Assembly (NCBI GenBank): GCA_002498365.1
Contig: DAHB01000004.1
Location: 213,287-277,286, forward strand
Reading direction: 5' to 3'
Origin: Methanomassiliicoccaceae archaeon UBA421
Lineage (GTDB): Archaea > Thermoplasmatota > Thermoplasmata > Methanomassiliicoccales > Methanomethylophilaceae
DNA: 64,000 bases
Part shown: positions 50,383-58,961 of the stretch, in pieces
Layout: each line of letters opens with the position of its first letter
How positions within the stretch are numbered: the first letter of the stretch is position 1
Notes under the pieces: model-generated
Told to the model about the DNA's origin: nothing
The model's input: only the letters and a program-made list of their open reading frames with translations
The model's database searches: none
Translations under genes and position numbers: made by a program

Positions 50383-50951
50383 CCGAGACGCTCCATCGCC
50401 CAGACCATTTCTCCCGCTAATATCGAGACGGCTTTGACTGCATCCTTGTCCGCGGAGAACTGTGGCGGGTTCAAGGCCCTGAACGTGGTGTGCGGGGTGG
50501 ACCCGCAGACCACCATCTGGTTACGCAGCATGAAGTTGACCATCTGGGAATATGCGGCGGACGCTCCGTCGTGTGCGGCCACCGCGATGGCGCCTCCGAC
50601 CTTGCGCCTCAGGCCCATGTCGCCCGTTTCGAGCGAAAGCCCCGCCCTTTCCATGAATATCTTCATCTGTCCCGTCACGCCGCCATAGTACGACGGGCTG
50701 GCGAAAACGATCCCGTCGGCCTCCCTCAGCTTGTCCAGCAGTTCGTTGAAGCCGTCTTCTTCGTTGATGCATCTCCCATCGCCCCTCATCTCGCATGACC
50801 TGCAGTCATTGCACGGGATGAAATTGTAAGCGTACAGCTGGATGTGCTCCGTCTCGATGCCCTCCCTGGAGAAGATGTCGAGCATGTCCATGATGATGTT
50901 GGACGTGTTCCCTATAAGGCGAGGGCTGCCGTTGATCGCAATGAGCTTCAT
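50370..50951 (-). CDS. Iron-sulfur flavoprotein (NADPH-dependent FMN reductase family)
   Basis: A 193-residue protein with a flavodoxin-like fold: KLIAINGSPRLIGNTSNIIM for FMN phosphate, CNDCRSCEMRGDGRC (near 47-61) for a compact 4Fe-4S cluster, and SPSYYGGVTGQMKIFMERA. Such ISF proteins in methanogens handle electrons and oxygen or peroxide stress. The start MKLIAINGSPR at 50951 fits the family; the frame is open upstream but in the promoter region. It is divergent from sufCB. Confidence 0.88.
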   Translation of the reverse strand: MKLIAINGSPRLIGNTSNIIMDMLDIFSREGIETEHIQLYAYNFIPCNDCRSCEMRGDGRCINEEDGFNELLDKLREADGIVFASPSYYGGVTGQMKIFMERAGLSLETGDMGLRRKVGGAIAVAAHDGASAAYSQMVNFMLRNQMVVCGSTPHTTFRALNPPQFSADKDAVKAVSILAGEMVWAMERLGQKK

Positions 50952-51063
50952 AATATCGGAAGTATCCCGCGCCAGTATAATCTCTTTGCCTGACCCCTGC
51001 GTCCAAAAACGTAATATAGACAAGTATTTAGCAATCGATGACCTTCGTGCTCAAGGTGCGAAT

Positions 51064-51819
51064 ATGCTCGAAATAAAGAACCTTCACGCCGTGGCCGGGG
51101 AGAGGGAGATACTCAGAGGAGTGGACCTTTCCGTAAAGGAGGGGGAGACCTGTATCCTTTTCGGACCCAACGGATCGGGTAAATCGACCCTGCTGTCAGC
51201 CATCATGGGATACAGCACCAGTACCATCACTGAGGGGCAGATAATCTTCAAAGGCGTCGATATCACGCATCTTCCCGTCGATGAACGTGCAAAGATGGGC
51301 ATAGGCATGATGATGCAGAGGCCGCCCAACGTCACCGGCGTGAAACTCGGTGACCTCATTAGGACGACCGCCGACGAGGAATGCGCCGAGGAAGTTCTGT
51401 CCGAGGCGAGCGATTTCAGAATGAGCGGTTTCCTGGACAGGGACATAAACGTTGGTTTTTCCGGAGGAGAGATCAAAAGGTCCGAACTTCTCCAGCTGAC
51501 CGCACAGAGGCCCGACTTCCTGATGCTTGACGAACCCGAGTCGGGCGTAGACCTTCAGAGCATCGACCTTATCGGCAACAAAGTCCACGACCTTCTTTAC
51601 GACCAGACCAAATGCCGCAGCGGGGGGCCCAAACACGTCTCCGCGCTTGTCATCACGCACACCGGCCAGATCTTGGATTACATCGGTGCGGACAAGGCCT
51701 ATGTCATGGGCGAGGGAAAGATCAGATGCACTGGGAGGCCCACCGACCTGCTCAACACCATCAGGAAGAACGGATACGGAGAATGCGATTCATGTCAGCA
51801 GATAGTGACGATAGAGTAA
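51064..51819 (+). CDS. sufC: Fe-S cluster assembly ATPase SufC
   Basis: A 251-residue ABC ATPase of the SUF system: Walker A GPNGSGKSTLLSAIMGY near 36, signature NVGFSGGEIKRSELLQLTAQ near 136, Walker B FLMLDEPESGVD and VITHTGQ. SufC drives cluster assembly on SufB. The start MLEIKNLHAVAGE at 51064 is supported by alignment. It overlaps sufB by 28 bases; the pair is the minimal archaeal SUF set. Confidence 0.95.
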   Translation: MLEIKNLHAVAGEREILRGVDLSVKEGETCILFGPNGSGKSTLLSAIMGYSTSTITEGQIIFKGVDITHLPVDERAKMGIGMMMQRPPNVTGVKLGDLIRTTADEECAEEVLSEASDFRMSGFLDRDINVGFSGGEIKRSELLQLTAQRPDFLMLDEPESGVDLQSIDLIGNKVHDLLYDQTKCRSGGPKHVSALVITHTGQILDYIGADKAYVMGEGKIRCTGRPTDLLNTIRKNGYGECDSCQQIVTIE

Positions 51820-53009
51820 AGAAGGCCCTCGGAAAGAAGGCCGCCTACGGCGAAGATGTGGACCTCACGAAATATGCGGTAGGCGCCCGCGACGGCCCCG
51901 TGATCGAGGACCTCGAAAGTTCCGGGAACGAGTTTAAAGGCACTATGCAGAGCGTCGGCGTTACCACTGACGAGGACGCCCGTTCCGGGACCATAATGTT
52001 CATCGACAATTCCCTGAGCCACTGCTCCTCCTGCAATCCGGAGGGAGTGGAGATAATCACCACGCAGCAGGCCCTGAAGAAATACGACTGGGTCAGAGAG
52101 CGCATTTGGACCGCGGTGGCGCCCGACAAGGACAAGTTCACGGCCCACACATATCTTGAGCAGTCGGACGGGTACTTCATAAGGGTCAAGTCCGGATACC
52201 ACATCAAGACGCCGATACAGTCCTGCATGCTCCTGAACGCCGACAAGGTGATCCAGAACGTACACAACATGATCATCGTCGAAGACGATGCGTCGGCGGA
52301 CGTGATAACCGGGTGCGCGACCAGCCCCCACGCCAACGAGTCCGTTCATGTAGGCGTTTCAGAGATGTTCATCGGAGAGAACGCCGCTCTTTCGTATTCG
52401 ATGATCCATAACTGGGGAGACAAGACGTCGGTTAGGCCCAGGACCGGCATCACCGTCGGCAAGAATTCACATTTCACCAACAATTACGTGATACTCGACA
52501 AAGTGGGTACGCTACAGAGCAACCCCGTGGCGAACCTCAACGGGCCCGGCGCCACCGCCAAGTTCAACTCCATGTGTATCGCGCACGAGGGGTCCGACAT
52601 CGACAGCGGCTCCATCGTATCTCTTAACAGCAAGGATACATCGGCCGAGATAATCAGCAGGAGCATCACCGTCGGCGGCAGGATGGTCGCCCGCGGAAGG
52701 CTCGTTGGTAACGCGCCCGGAGTAAAAGCCCACCTGGAATGCAAGAGCATCATCCTCAAGGACGGCGGCACGACCCTCGCGATACCCGAACTGGAAGCTA
52801 ACATCTCAGACCTGGAGATGACGCACGAGGCCGCCGTGGGAAAGATCGCCAGAGACCAAATAGAGTATCTGATGTCCAGAGGCCTTTCCGAGGACGAAGC
52901 GGTGAGCATGATCGTCAGAGGTTTCCTCTCCGGAGGGATATCCGGGCTCCCGCCTCAGCTTGAAGCCAAGATCAAAGAGGCCACGAGCATGGCCGACCTC
53001 GGGAACTGA
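51792..53009 (+). CDS. sufB: Fe-S cluster scaffold SufB/SufD
   Basis: A 405-residue beta-helix scaffold protein. Typical blocks are NSLSHCSSCNPEGVEIITTQ near 68, VHVGVSEMFIGENAALSYSM near 178, LKDGGTTLAIPELEANISDL and the C-terminal EAAVGKIARDQIEYLMSRGL. ATG 51792 (MSADSDDRVKKAL) starts inside sufC. No separate sufD is present, so it may form a homodimer scaffold. Confidence 0.94.
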   Translation: MSADSDDRVKKALGKKAAYGEDVDLTKYAVGARDGPVIEDLESSGNEFKGTMQSVGVTTDEDARSGTIMFIDNSLSHCSSCNPEGVEIITTQQALKKYDWVRERIWTAVAPDKDKFTAHTYLEQSDGYFIRVKSGYHIKTPIQSCMLLNADKVIQNVHNMIIVEDDASADVITGCATSPHANESVHVGVSEMFIGENAALSYSMIHNWGDKTSVRPRTGITVGKNSHFTNNYVILDKVGTLQSNPVANLNGPGATAKFNSMCIAHEGSDIDSGSIVSLNSKDTSAEIISRSITVGGRMVARGRLVGNAPGVKAHLECKSIILKDGGTTLAIPELEANISDLEMTHEAAVGKIARDQIEYLMSRGLSEDEAVSMIVRGFLSGGISGLPPQLEAKIKEATSMADLGN

Positions 53010-53414
53010 TCAGAAGAACGAGCCCACGGCGTGCTTGTCGACGGCTCTGATCACGTTTCCGTCCGTGTCGCGGAACGAGGTGTACACTCCGATAGGGCCC
53101 ATCTCCGGGTCCATCATGAACACCACGCCCTCGTCGATCAGGCGTCTGTGGAGGGCATATGGGTCGTCCACCCCGATATAGAAGCCCGTGTCGATCCCGG
53201 TGGAGGACGATACGATCAGAAGTATCACCGCATCCTCGCGCCTGAGAACGGCATGGGTGTCCTTCCTGGTCAAGACCTCCATGCCCAGCAGGTCGGAGTA
53301 GAAGCCGATGCTGTCGTCGAGGTCGCGGGTCGGGATCCTGACGGCCGTTATGTTCTTGGGAAGCCCCTCATCTGTATATTCGAAGTCTCCTCCGTGCGGA
53401 TCACCTAAAGGCAT
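53010..53414 (-). CDS. VOC/glyoxalase-family protein
   Basis: A 134-residue protein with a single vicinal-oxygen-chelate fold: ITAVRIPTRDLDDSIGFYSD, LLGMEVLTRKDTHAVLRRED, and GVYTSFRDTDGNVIRAVDK. Metal ligands of known glyoxalases are only partly evident, so the substrate is unknown. The start at 53414 (MPLGDPHGG) or 53432 cannot be separated. It is divergent from mrp. Confidence 0.8.
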   Translation of the reverse strand: MPLGDPHGGDFEYTDEGLPKNITAVRIPTRDLDDSIGFYSDLLGMEVLTRKDTHAVLRREDAVILLIVSSSTGIDTGFYIGVDDPYALHRRLIDEGVVFMMDPEMGPIGVYTSFRDTDGNVIRAVDKHAVGSFF

Positions 53415-53508
53415 AGCCCTCCATGCCCTCATATGGATAAATCCGTTGCGCCGGCTTCGAGCTTGGCAATAGTTCTTAAAACACTGAGACACTGACGGGG
53501 CGATAGAA

Positions 53509-54336
53509 ATGGCAGGAGTAATCAGCGCTGATAAAATAGAAGAAGATACCAGACTCAAAGAGAGCCTCGGAAAGATCAAACATGTCATAATAGTCCTTAG
53601 CGGAAAGGGAGGCGTCGGAAAGAGCACCGTTTCCTCAAACCTCGCCAGCGCCCTGTCCAACATGGGATACGAGACTGGGATCATGGATGTGGACATCACC
53701 GGCCCCAATATACCTAAGATGTTCGGCATAGAGGACGAGAAGCTGGATGTTCAGAACAACAAGCTTGTACCGGTCATCGTCCCCCCCTCCCTCAAAGTGA
53801 TGTCGATGGCGTTCCTGCTTCCGACCAAGGACACGCCGGTACTGTGGAGGGGGCCCGTGAAGATGACGGCCATAAGGCAGTTCATCGAAGACGTCGAATG
53901 GGGGGACCTGGACTACCTGGTCATCGATATGCCTCCGGGTACCGGCGACGAGGCGCTTTCCATAATGCAGCTCATCCCCAAGCCGGACGGCGCCGTGATC
54001 GTCACCACGCCTCAGGACGTTTCTCTGATGGACAGCCGCAAGACGATAACATTCTCTGCCGAAGCTAAGATACCTGTGATCGGGCTTGTGGAGAACATGA
54101 GCGGTTTCATCTGCCCCCACTGCGGCGAGGAGACGGACATCTTCAAGAGCGGCGGAGGAGAGACCGTCGCAAAAGAGTTCGGCGTCCAGTTTCTGGGAAA
54201 GGTCCCGATCGAGCCTTCCGTGGTCTTGTCAGGGGACGATGGCATGCCCGCTGTCCTGAGCGAGCCCGATTCCGCGTCCGCCCAGGCTTTCGGATCGATC
54301 ATCAAAAAAATAATAGCGACGGTCGAGGCGAAATGA
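53509..54336 (+). CDS. Mrp/NBP35-type Fe-S carrier P-loop ATPase
   Basis: A 275-residue MinD-like ATPase: deviant Walker A GKGGVGKSTVSSNLA near 35, switch I DVDITGPNIPKM, and LDYLVIDMPPGTGDEAL. The C-terminal part has FICPHCGEETDIF, whose CxxC bridges an Fe-S cluster between subunits. It carries clusters to target proteins. It overlaps the NifX-like gene by 4 bases and is near sufCB. Confidence 0.94.
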   Translation: MAGVISADKIEEDTRLKESLGKIKHVIIVLSGKGGVGKSTVSSNLASALSNMGYETGIMDVDITGPNIPKMFGIEDEKLDVQNNKLVPVIVPPSLKVMSMAFLLPTKDTPVLWRGPVKMTAIRQFIEDVEWGDLDYLVIDMPPGTGDEALSIMQLIPKPDGAVIVTTPQDVSLMDSRKTITFSAEAKIPVIGLVENMSGFICPHCGEETDIFKSGGGETVAKEFGVQFLGKVPIEPSVVLSGDDGMPAVLSEPDSASAQAFGSIIKKIIATVEAK

Positions 54337-54689
54337 AGATAGGAGTGCTTGCAGAGGGGGATACGCTGGATTCGTATGTGGCCGATGACTTCGGCCGTGC
54401 GCCCTTCTTCCTCATCGTGGACATGGAGACGATGGACTTCACCGTAGTTGAGAACGAGCACAAGGATGCGGCCTCAGGGGCCGGGATGCTTGTGGCCGAT
54501 GCCATAGTCGGCATCGGGGTGGACGCCGTGATCGTGGGCGGCATAGGCCACCACGGCTACGACAAGCTCACTGCCGCCGGCATAACCGTGTCCACCGACG
54601 AGGAAGGAACGGTGGAGGAGAGCGTAACCGACTTCAGGAGACGTTACGAGCGCAGGAAGAAGTTCGAATCCCTGAAGGGATCAGACTGA
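54333..54689 (+). CDS. NifX/NafY-like dinitrogenase iron-molybdenum cofactor domain protein
   Basis: A 118-residue protein of the NifB/NifX C-terminal domain family: MKIGVLAEGDTLDSYVADDF, AGMLVADAIVGIGVDAVIVG, and KLTAAGITVSTDEEGTVEES. In non-nitrogen-fixing archaea such proteins accompany Mrp and probably bind a metal cluster in transit. The ATGA overlap with mrp shows coupling. Confidence 0.9.
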   Translation: MKIGVLAEGDTLDSYVADDFGRAPFFLIVDMETMDFTVVENEHKDAASGAGMLVADAIVGIGVDAVIVGGIGHHGYDKLTAAGITVSTDEEGTVEESVTDFRRRYERRKKFESLKGSD

Positions 54690-55304
54690 GCGTCTGTCCC
54701 CCCATATGATCTTGTGAAGCTGCGGCAGGACCCGGACCTCGAGCTTTCTCCTGAGGACTTCCTCGGCGAGAGGCCTTAGGTCCATCCCGCCCACCGGCGA
54801 GAAGATCACGTTGGTCCCGGGCATGTACGTCCTCAGGACGTCGGTTGCGAATTCGAAGTCGGAATCGTCGCCGATGATAAATTTGAGCTGGTCCTTTTCT
54901 CCGAGGACGGCGATATTGGAGGCGAGCATTCTTTCCGACATCCCGGACGAGGGGCATTTGATGTCCATGCTTATCATCAGATTCCTATCCTTCGGCAGTC
55001 TGCTCACGTCCATCGACCCGTTGGTCTCCAGTACAACGTGCTTGCCTTCGGATATGAGGGCTTCCAGCAGCTCGGGCAGCTCTTCCTGCAACATGGGCTC
55101 CCCTCCCGTTACGCACACATGCGATATCCCGGCGGCCATCTCCACCAGCTGGGCGACGTCCGTTTCTCTGCCGTCGCCGAAGGCGTATTTGGTGTCGCAC
55201 CAAGAGCAATCCAGGTTGCATCCCGAGGTGCGGATGAATAGCGTGGGGGCACCCATCATCAGGCCCTCGCCCTGGATCGATACAAATGTTTCGCATATCT
55301 TCAT
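54681..55304 (-). CDS. queE: 7-carboxy-7-deazaguanine synthase QueE
   Basis: A 207-residue radical SAM enzyme that contracts 6-carboxy-tetrahydropterin to 7-carboxy-7-deazaguanine, towards preQ0 and archaeosine in tRNA. It begins MKICETFVSIQGEGLMMGAP, the cluster motif is CNLDCSWCDTKYAFG (C-x3-C-x2-C), and CVTGGEPMLQEELPEL follows. It lies last in the L10e-dph2-mtxX-queD-queC-queE operon, 4 bases after queC. Confidence 0.96.
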   Translation of the reverse strand: MKICETFVSIQGEGLMMGAPTLFIRTSGCNLDCSWCDTKYAFGDGRETDVAQLVEMAAGISHVCVTGGEPMLQEELPELLEALISEGKHVVLETNGSMDVSRLPKDRNLMISMDIKCPSSGMSERMLASNIAVLGEKDQLKFIIGDDSDFEFATDVLRTYMPGTNVIFSPVGGMDLRPLAEEVLRRKLEVRVLPQLHKIIWGDRRSV

Positions 55305-55308
55305 TGTA

Positions 55309-55977
55309 TCACTCGTAATCGATCTCGTCCTTGAATCCGGCCTCTTCGAAGCCTTTGAGCCTCAGCCTGCAGGAATCGCAGTGGCCGCAGGCCTTCTCTC
55401 CTCCCCCGTAGCATGACCAGGTGAGGTGAAGAGGAGCGCCGAGCTCCTTGCCCAGACGGACGATGTCCGCCTTCGACATGTGCAGTATCGGCGCCATGAT
55501 CTTGATAGGACTTCCCTCGACACCTGCTTTCGTCCCCTTTTCCAACATGCCCTCGAAGGATCTGAAGAACTCCGGGCGGCAGTCGGGGTAACCTGAATAA
55601 TCGACGACGTTAGCGCCGATGTAGATCCTGTCCGCATCCACCGACTCGCAGAGTCCGGCGGCAATGCTGAGGAAAATTATGTTCCTTGCAGGGACGTAAG
55701 TTATGGGGATCTCCTTGTCCAGGCTCCCTTCGCGGTCCATGGGGACATCGATGTCTTCCTTTGTAAGAGCAGATCTGAAAGACGAGAGGTTTATGTCGAT
55801 TATCGTGTGCATCACGCCGTATTGCCTGCAGACCTCCGTGGCAGAGACCAGCTCCCTGCTGTGCCTCTGACCGTAGCGGAAGCTGACCGCGAACACCTCG
55901 CATCCGTCGCTTATTGCCTGTGCCAGCGTCGTTGTAGAATCTAGTCCTCCGGAGAGAAGGACGACGGCCCTCGTCAT
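55309..55977 (-). CDS. queC: 7-cyano-7-deazaguanine synthase QueC
   Basis: A 222-residue PP-loop enzyme that converts 7-carboxy-7-deazaguanine to preQ0. The ATP loop is VVLLSGGLDSTTTLAQA at the N-terminus, with VPARNIIFLSIAAGL near 112 and the zinc site SCYGGGEKACGHCDSCRLR near the end. ATG 55977 overlaps the queD stop as ATGA; an upstream ATG is inside queD. Confidence 0.96.
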   Translation of the reverse strand: MTRAVVLLSGGLDSTTTLAQAISDGCEVFAVSFRYGQRHSRELVSATEVCRQYGVMHTIIDINLSSFRSALTKEDIDVPMDREGSLDKEIPITYVPARNIIFLSIAAGLCESVDADRIYIGANVVDYSGYPDCRPEFFRSFEGMLEKGTKAGVEGSPIKIMAPILHMSKADIVRLGKELGAPLHLTWSCYGGGEKACGHCDSCRLRLKGFEEAGFKDEIDYE

Positions 55978-56456
55978 CTGAGCTCCACCGTGTACCATGC
56001 AGTCTGTCCGCGCTCCTCGTCCAGGCCTATTGAGACGGACCTCACGTTCTCCGGGAAGGCCACATCGTTGATCATCTTATGGACCATAAGCTTGGACATC
56101 TCCTCCGCCGTGGTATTGGGAAGGTCCAATATCACCACGTCCTCCGCGGGGAACACGTACCTCTTACCGCATGCGACGGCCTCTACCGAGGTATCGGTCA
56201 GCTCGATAAGCACGTCCTCTGAATCCGAAGGAAGCAACGTCGTGTGGTCCAAGAGCGCTATCATCTGGCGGAGCTCCTTCTTCAGGACCACGAAGTCCAT
56301 TAGCATCCCGTTCTCTCCGATCTCCCCTTCCAGCTTCAGACGGACCACATATGAGTGGCCATGAAGCCTGGAGCACTTGTCATGCCTCGGAATAAAATGG
56401 CAGGCCGAGAACCCTAAGCCCAAATACTCTCCGTCGATCTCCAATTGCATTTTCAT
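55974..56456 (-). CDS. queD: 6-carboxy-5,6,7,8-tetrahydropterin synthase QueD
   Basis: A 160-residue enzyme of the PTPS/QueD family. Zinc histidines are in FSACHFIP and RLHGHSYVV, and LMDFVVLKKELRQMIALLDH and NTTAEEMSKLMV follow. It makes the pterin precursor for QueE. The start at 56456 overlaps mtxX by 4 bases; MQLEIDG two codons on is also possible. Confidence 0.95.
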   Translation of the reverse strand: MKMQLEIDGEYLGLGFSACHFIPRHDKCSRLHGHSYVVRLKLEGEIGENGMLMDFVVLKKELRQMIALLDHTTLLPSDSEDVLIELTDTSVEAVACGKRYVFPAEDVVILDLPNTTAEEMSKLMVHKMINDVAFPENVRSVSIGLDEERGQTAWYTVELR

Positions 56457-57196
56457 CTCTCCGTAAGCCTAAGGGCCAGAGCTATCGAGTCGCGATAGTC
56501 CGTTTTCGCCCTGGACGTGTCCACGAACACTTTTTCGATGTTGACTATCGGCGCCCCGAGCGCCATGGTGTTGCCGACCAGGTGCATCGCCCTGAACAGC
56601 AGATTGCCGGATATGCCCTCGGGCGCGATAACTATATCGGCGTCCCTCACCGCATTCTCTATCAGTATCTGGGAATGATATGCGTCGTAACCCTTTTCGG
56701 TAAGCATCTTCACAAGCGAACGGGCATCGTCGATGCTGCTGTTCACAGCCCTGCATCTTCCGTAGTCCTCGCACCTTCCTCCCGACATGACGGCGATCCT
56801 GGTCCCGAGGCCTATCTTGCGCGCAAGCCCCACGGAGCTCACGGCCAGTCCGAACCTCTGCTGGACGGTCCACCCCTCGTCGATCCCCACGGGGGAAAGC
56901 AGGAATAGCTTCCCGCCGGGAGGCCCCATTAGGACCACCCTTTCGAGCGCTTTTATGCCCAGCACCTGCTTGAGCATCGGCAACAGGACGGAGGACGACA
57001 TGTCGCCGCGCACGGCGGCATCTATCTTCCCGGACATCAGGTCTTCGACGAGTTCGGCGGGGTTTCCGTATATAGTTACGCATCCGCGTTCGAAGGCTTC
57101 GGCGCTCCTCTCCACATTCCCCATGTCCGACCCACGGCCGATGCCGACCCGGGCATCGGGCAACGGTCCGGAAAGGAACTCTTCCGACGTTACCAT
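56453..57196 (-). CDS. mtxX: Methanogenesis marker protein 4 (MtxX)
   Basis: A 247-residue protein resembling phosphate acetyl/butyryltransferases and known as MtxX or methanogenesis marker 4. Recognisable parts are DARVGIGRGSDMGNVERSAE, GKIDAAVRGDMSSSVLLPML, and ADIVIAPEGISGNLLFRAMH. It was once called a methyltransferase, but its activity is unproven. It sits between dph2 and queD in a translation-related operon. Confidence 0.9.
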   Translation of the reverse strand: MVTSEEFLSGPLPDARVGIGRGSDMGNVERSAEAFERGCVTIYGNPAELVEDLMSGKIDAAVRGDMSSSVLLPMLKQVLGIKALERVVLMGPPGGKLFLLSPVGIDEGWTVQQRFGLAVSSVGLARKIGLGTRIAVMSGGRCEDYGRCRAVNSSIDDARSLVKMLTEKGYDAYHSQILIENAVRDADIVIAPEGISGNLLFRAMHLVGNTMALGAPIVNIEKVFVDTSRAKTDYRDSIALALRLTER

Positions 57197-57253
57197 GGGT
57201 GACCATTACTTCGGGATTATTTTAAGGTGAGTCAGCCACCGGAGCCGAAAAGT

Positions 57254-58240
57254 TCAGCGGCGTATGGCATCGAACTCATAATCTTCCCAGTCGCGAAGTC
57301 CCAGGGCTATCTCGGCCTCAGGGATCGTCAGGACCGGCTTGCTGAATCTCGCTGACTCGTCCATGGCGATACGGGGGCATGCCGTGTTCACAAAGGCATC
57401 GACACGATAATGTGCCAGTGTATCGGGGTTTATCTCGTCCAGAAGTATTGTGTACGCCTTTTTTCCCGCGCCTCTGATCTTCTCCGCGATCATCTCCGCT
57501 TCCTAAGAACGATTCTGCCCCGCCTTGCTGCATATGATTATCATGAATCTTTCTGCCTCGGAGGCGATGGCTATCGATCCGAAACGCCTCCTTAGAATGC
57601 GGTCCTTGATGCTCTCGACGCTCCTCATATCGCCGGTTACGGGATTGAGAACGAAAAGCTCCTTTTCCGTGCCGAAAGCGGCCGCCAGCGGGTGGAAATC
57701 ACCCTCTCCCAGAAAAAGGAATGCGTCCACGGAATCCGAGACCGCTTCCGCGGCGCTGCAGTCGCAGCCGAGGACCTGGCCCGGATACATTATGCGCTTA
57801 TCCCCGGCGGAGACGAAGGCTTTCCTTCCCGACGATTCTATGATCCCCACGGCCTCGGGGATCAGGTCGATGTACTGGACGGACGCAAGCACTCCTACGT
57901 TCCGGGGAAGCATTCCTACACATTCCCCGAGTGGCCCGGCGATGGAACAATCGGCGCGGGCCTCGATGAAAAGGACGTCGGGGTCGCTGCCCAGCGACGG
58001 CATGGCGGAATGGCCGTAATGGACCAGCGCATCCGCGACCCTCCTGAAATCTGAATAATAGTCGCAGGCGCCATAGCAAGGGCGCCCGACGATTATCACC
58101 TCGGCGCCTGCAGAGCCCAGGGCGTCGGAGATCTCCGATGCTCTGAGCTTGAGTCCCTCCGGGAGCTGAACAGCCACTCTGGAATAGCCGTTAGACCTTA
58201 TCCACCGAGCGGTCCGTTCGAGCTCCAGGTCGAACATCAC
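57254..58240 (-). CDS. dph2: Diphthamide synthase Dph2 with in-frame TAG codon
   Basis: The gene reads as 328 residues if the in-frame TAG at 57503-57505 is decoded. Dph2 is a radical enzyme that uses a 4Fe-4S cluster and SAM to begin diphthamide on elongation factor 2. Cluster cysteines match the archaeal enzyme: one near 59 (GRPCYGACD), one near 161 (VLGCDCSAAE) and C288 (NTACPRIAMDE). The last lies after the TAG, so stopping there would leave an inactive 245-residue piece. Both halves are in the same frame and joined without gap or shift: SKAGQNRS-TAG-EAEMIAEKIRGAG. Pyrrolysine insertion at 246 is the likely reading. ATG 58240 overlaps L10e. Confidence 0.88.
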
Positions 58241-58752
58241 TTGGCGTATTCCTTACCCTCTTCCACATCAATGTAGCAGGGAGAGGGCATTTTCATGGAT
58301 GCTCTCCAAAGAGCGTCTTTGGCGGAGTTGAATACGGCAGGGGTGCAACGGATCGTGTACACGGCCTGTCCGCGCTCGAGCCTGGCGGCCGTTCCGACGT
58401 TCTTTCCGAAACCGTTGCGCATTCCGCTGGAAACACGGTCTGCACCTGCTCCCGTAGCCATCTTGTTCTCTCTGAGTACCATGTGAGGGTACGTCCTGAC
58501 CGTGAAGTGGTAGTTGCTGACTCCGAGCTTGCCCAGCACTCTGTTGGCGGCTATACGTCCGGACTCCAGCGCGGTGTGCCTTATCTGGACCCTGTTCTCC
58601 ACTCTGAGCGTGATCTTGATCGGGAAGTCTGCCTTGAGGTCTCCCATCTCAAACTGGCTGAGCCTGCTTGCGGGCACTCCTCCCATGTATTCGCGGCGAG
58701 TATACGCCTGTCCTTTAATTTCTCTGTACATCGATGCGGGCTTTCTTACCAT
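58237..58752 (-). CDS. rpl10e: 50S ribosomal protein L10e (uL16)
   Basis: A 171-residue protein of the L10e/uL16 family: MVRKPASMYREIKGQAYTRR, LESGRIAANRVLGKLGVSNY, TYPHMVLRENKMATGAGADR and SGMRNGFGKNVGTAARLERG. It binds near the A site of the 50S subunit. It leads the operon and overlaps dph2 by 4 bases, tying a ribosomal protein to a translation factor modification. ATG 58752 is preferred to 58761. Confidence 0.95.
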   Translation of the reverse strand: MVRKPASMYREIKGQAYTRREYMGGVPASRLSQFEMGDLKADFPIKITLRVENRVQIRHTALESGRIAANRVLGKLGVSNYHFTVRTYPHMVLRENKMATGAGADRVSSGMRNGFGKNVGTAARLERGQAVYTIRCTPAVFNSAKDALWRASMKMPSPCYIDVEEGKEYAK

Positions 58753-58961
58753 TTGCACCACCTAGTGATTGCGACGGGCACACATTCCTGATTTTGTATT
58801 TAAGGGCTACTGTCTTTTTCTATAATAAAAAGGCAGACCTGGTAATGTGACTCCCGGTACGACTCCATGGACAGGTATGCTAAATAATTTGCCTCCGGGC
58901 GATGTCCCCGATACATTCGGGAATATGTTAAAAACAAGGAATGCATTGCGCTTTCGCCAGT

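Noticed and set aside
57254..57505. dph2 as a pseudogene broken by frameshift or nonsense mutation
   Set aside because: Both parts are in the same frame and align end to end with the family. All other genes avoid TAG as a stop, and the organism group is known to decode UAG, so readthrough explains it better.
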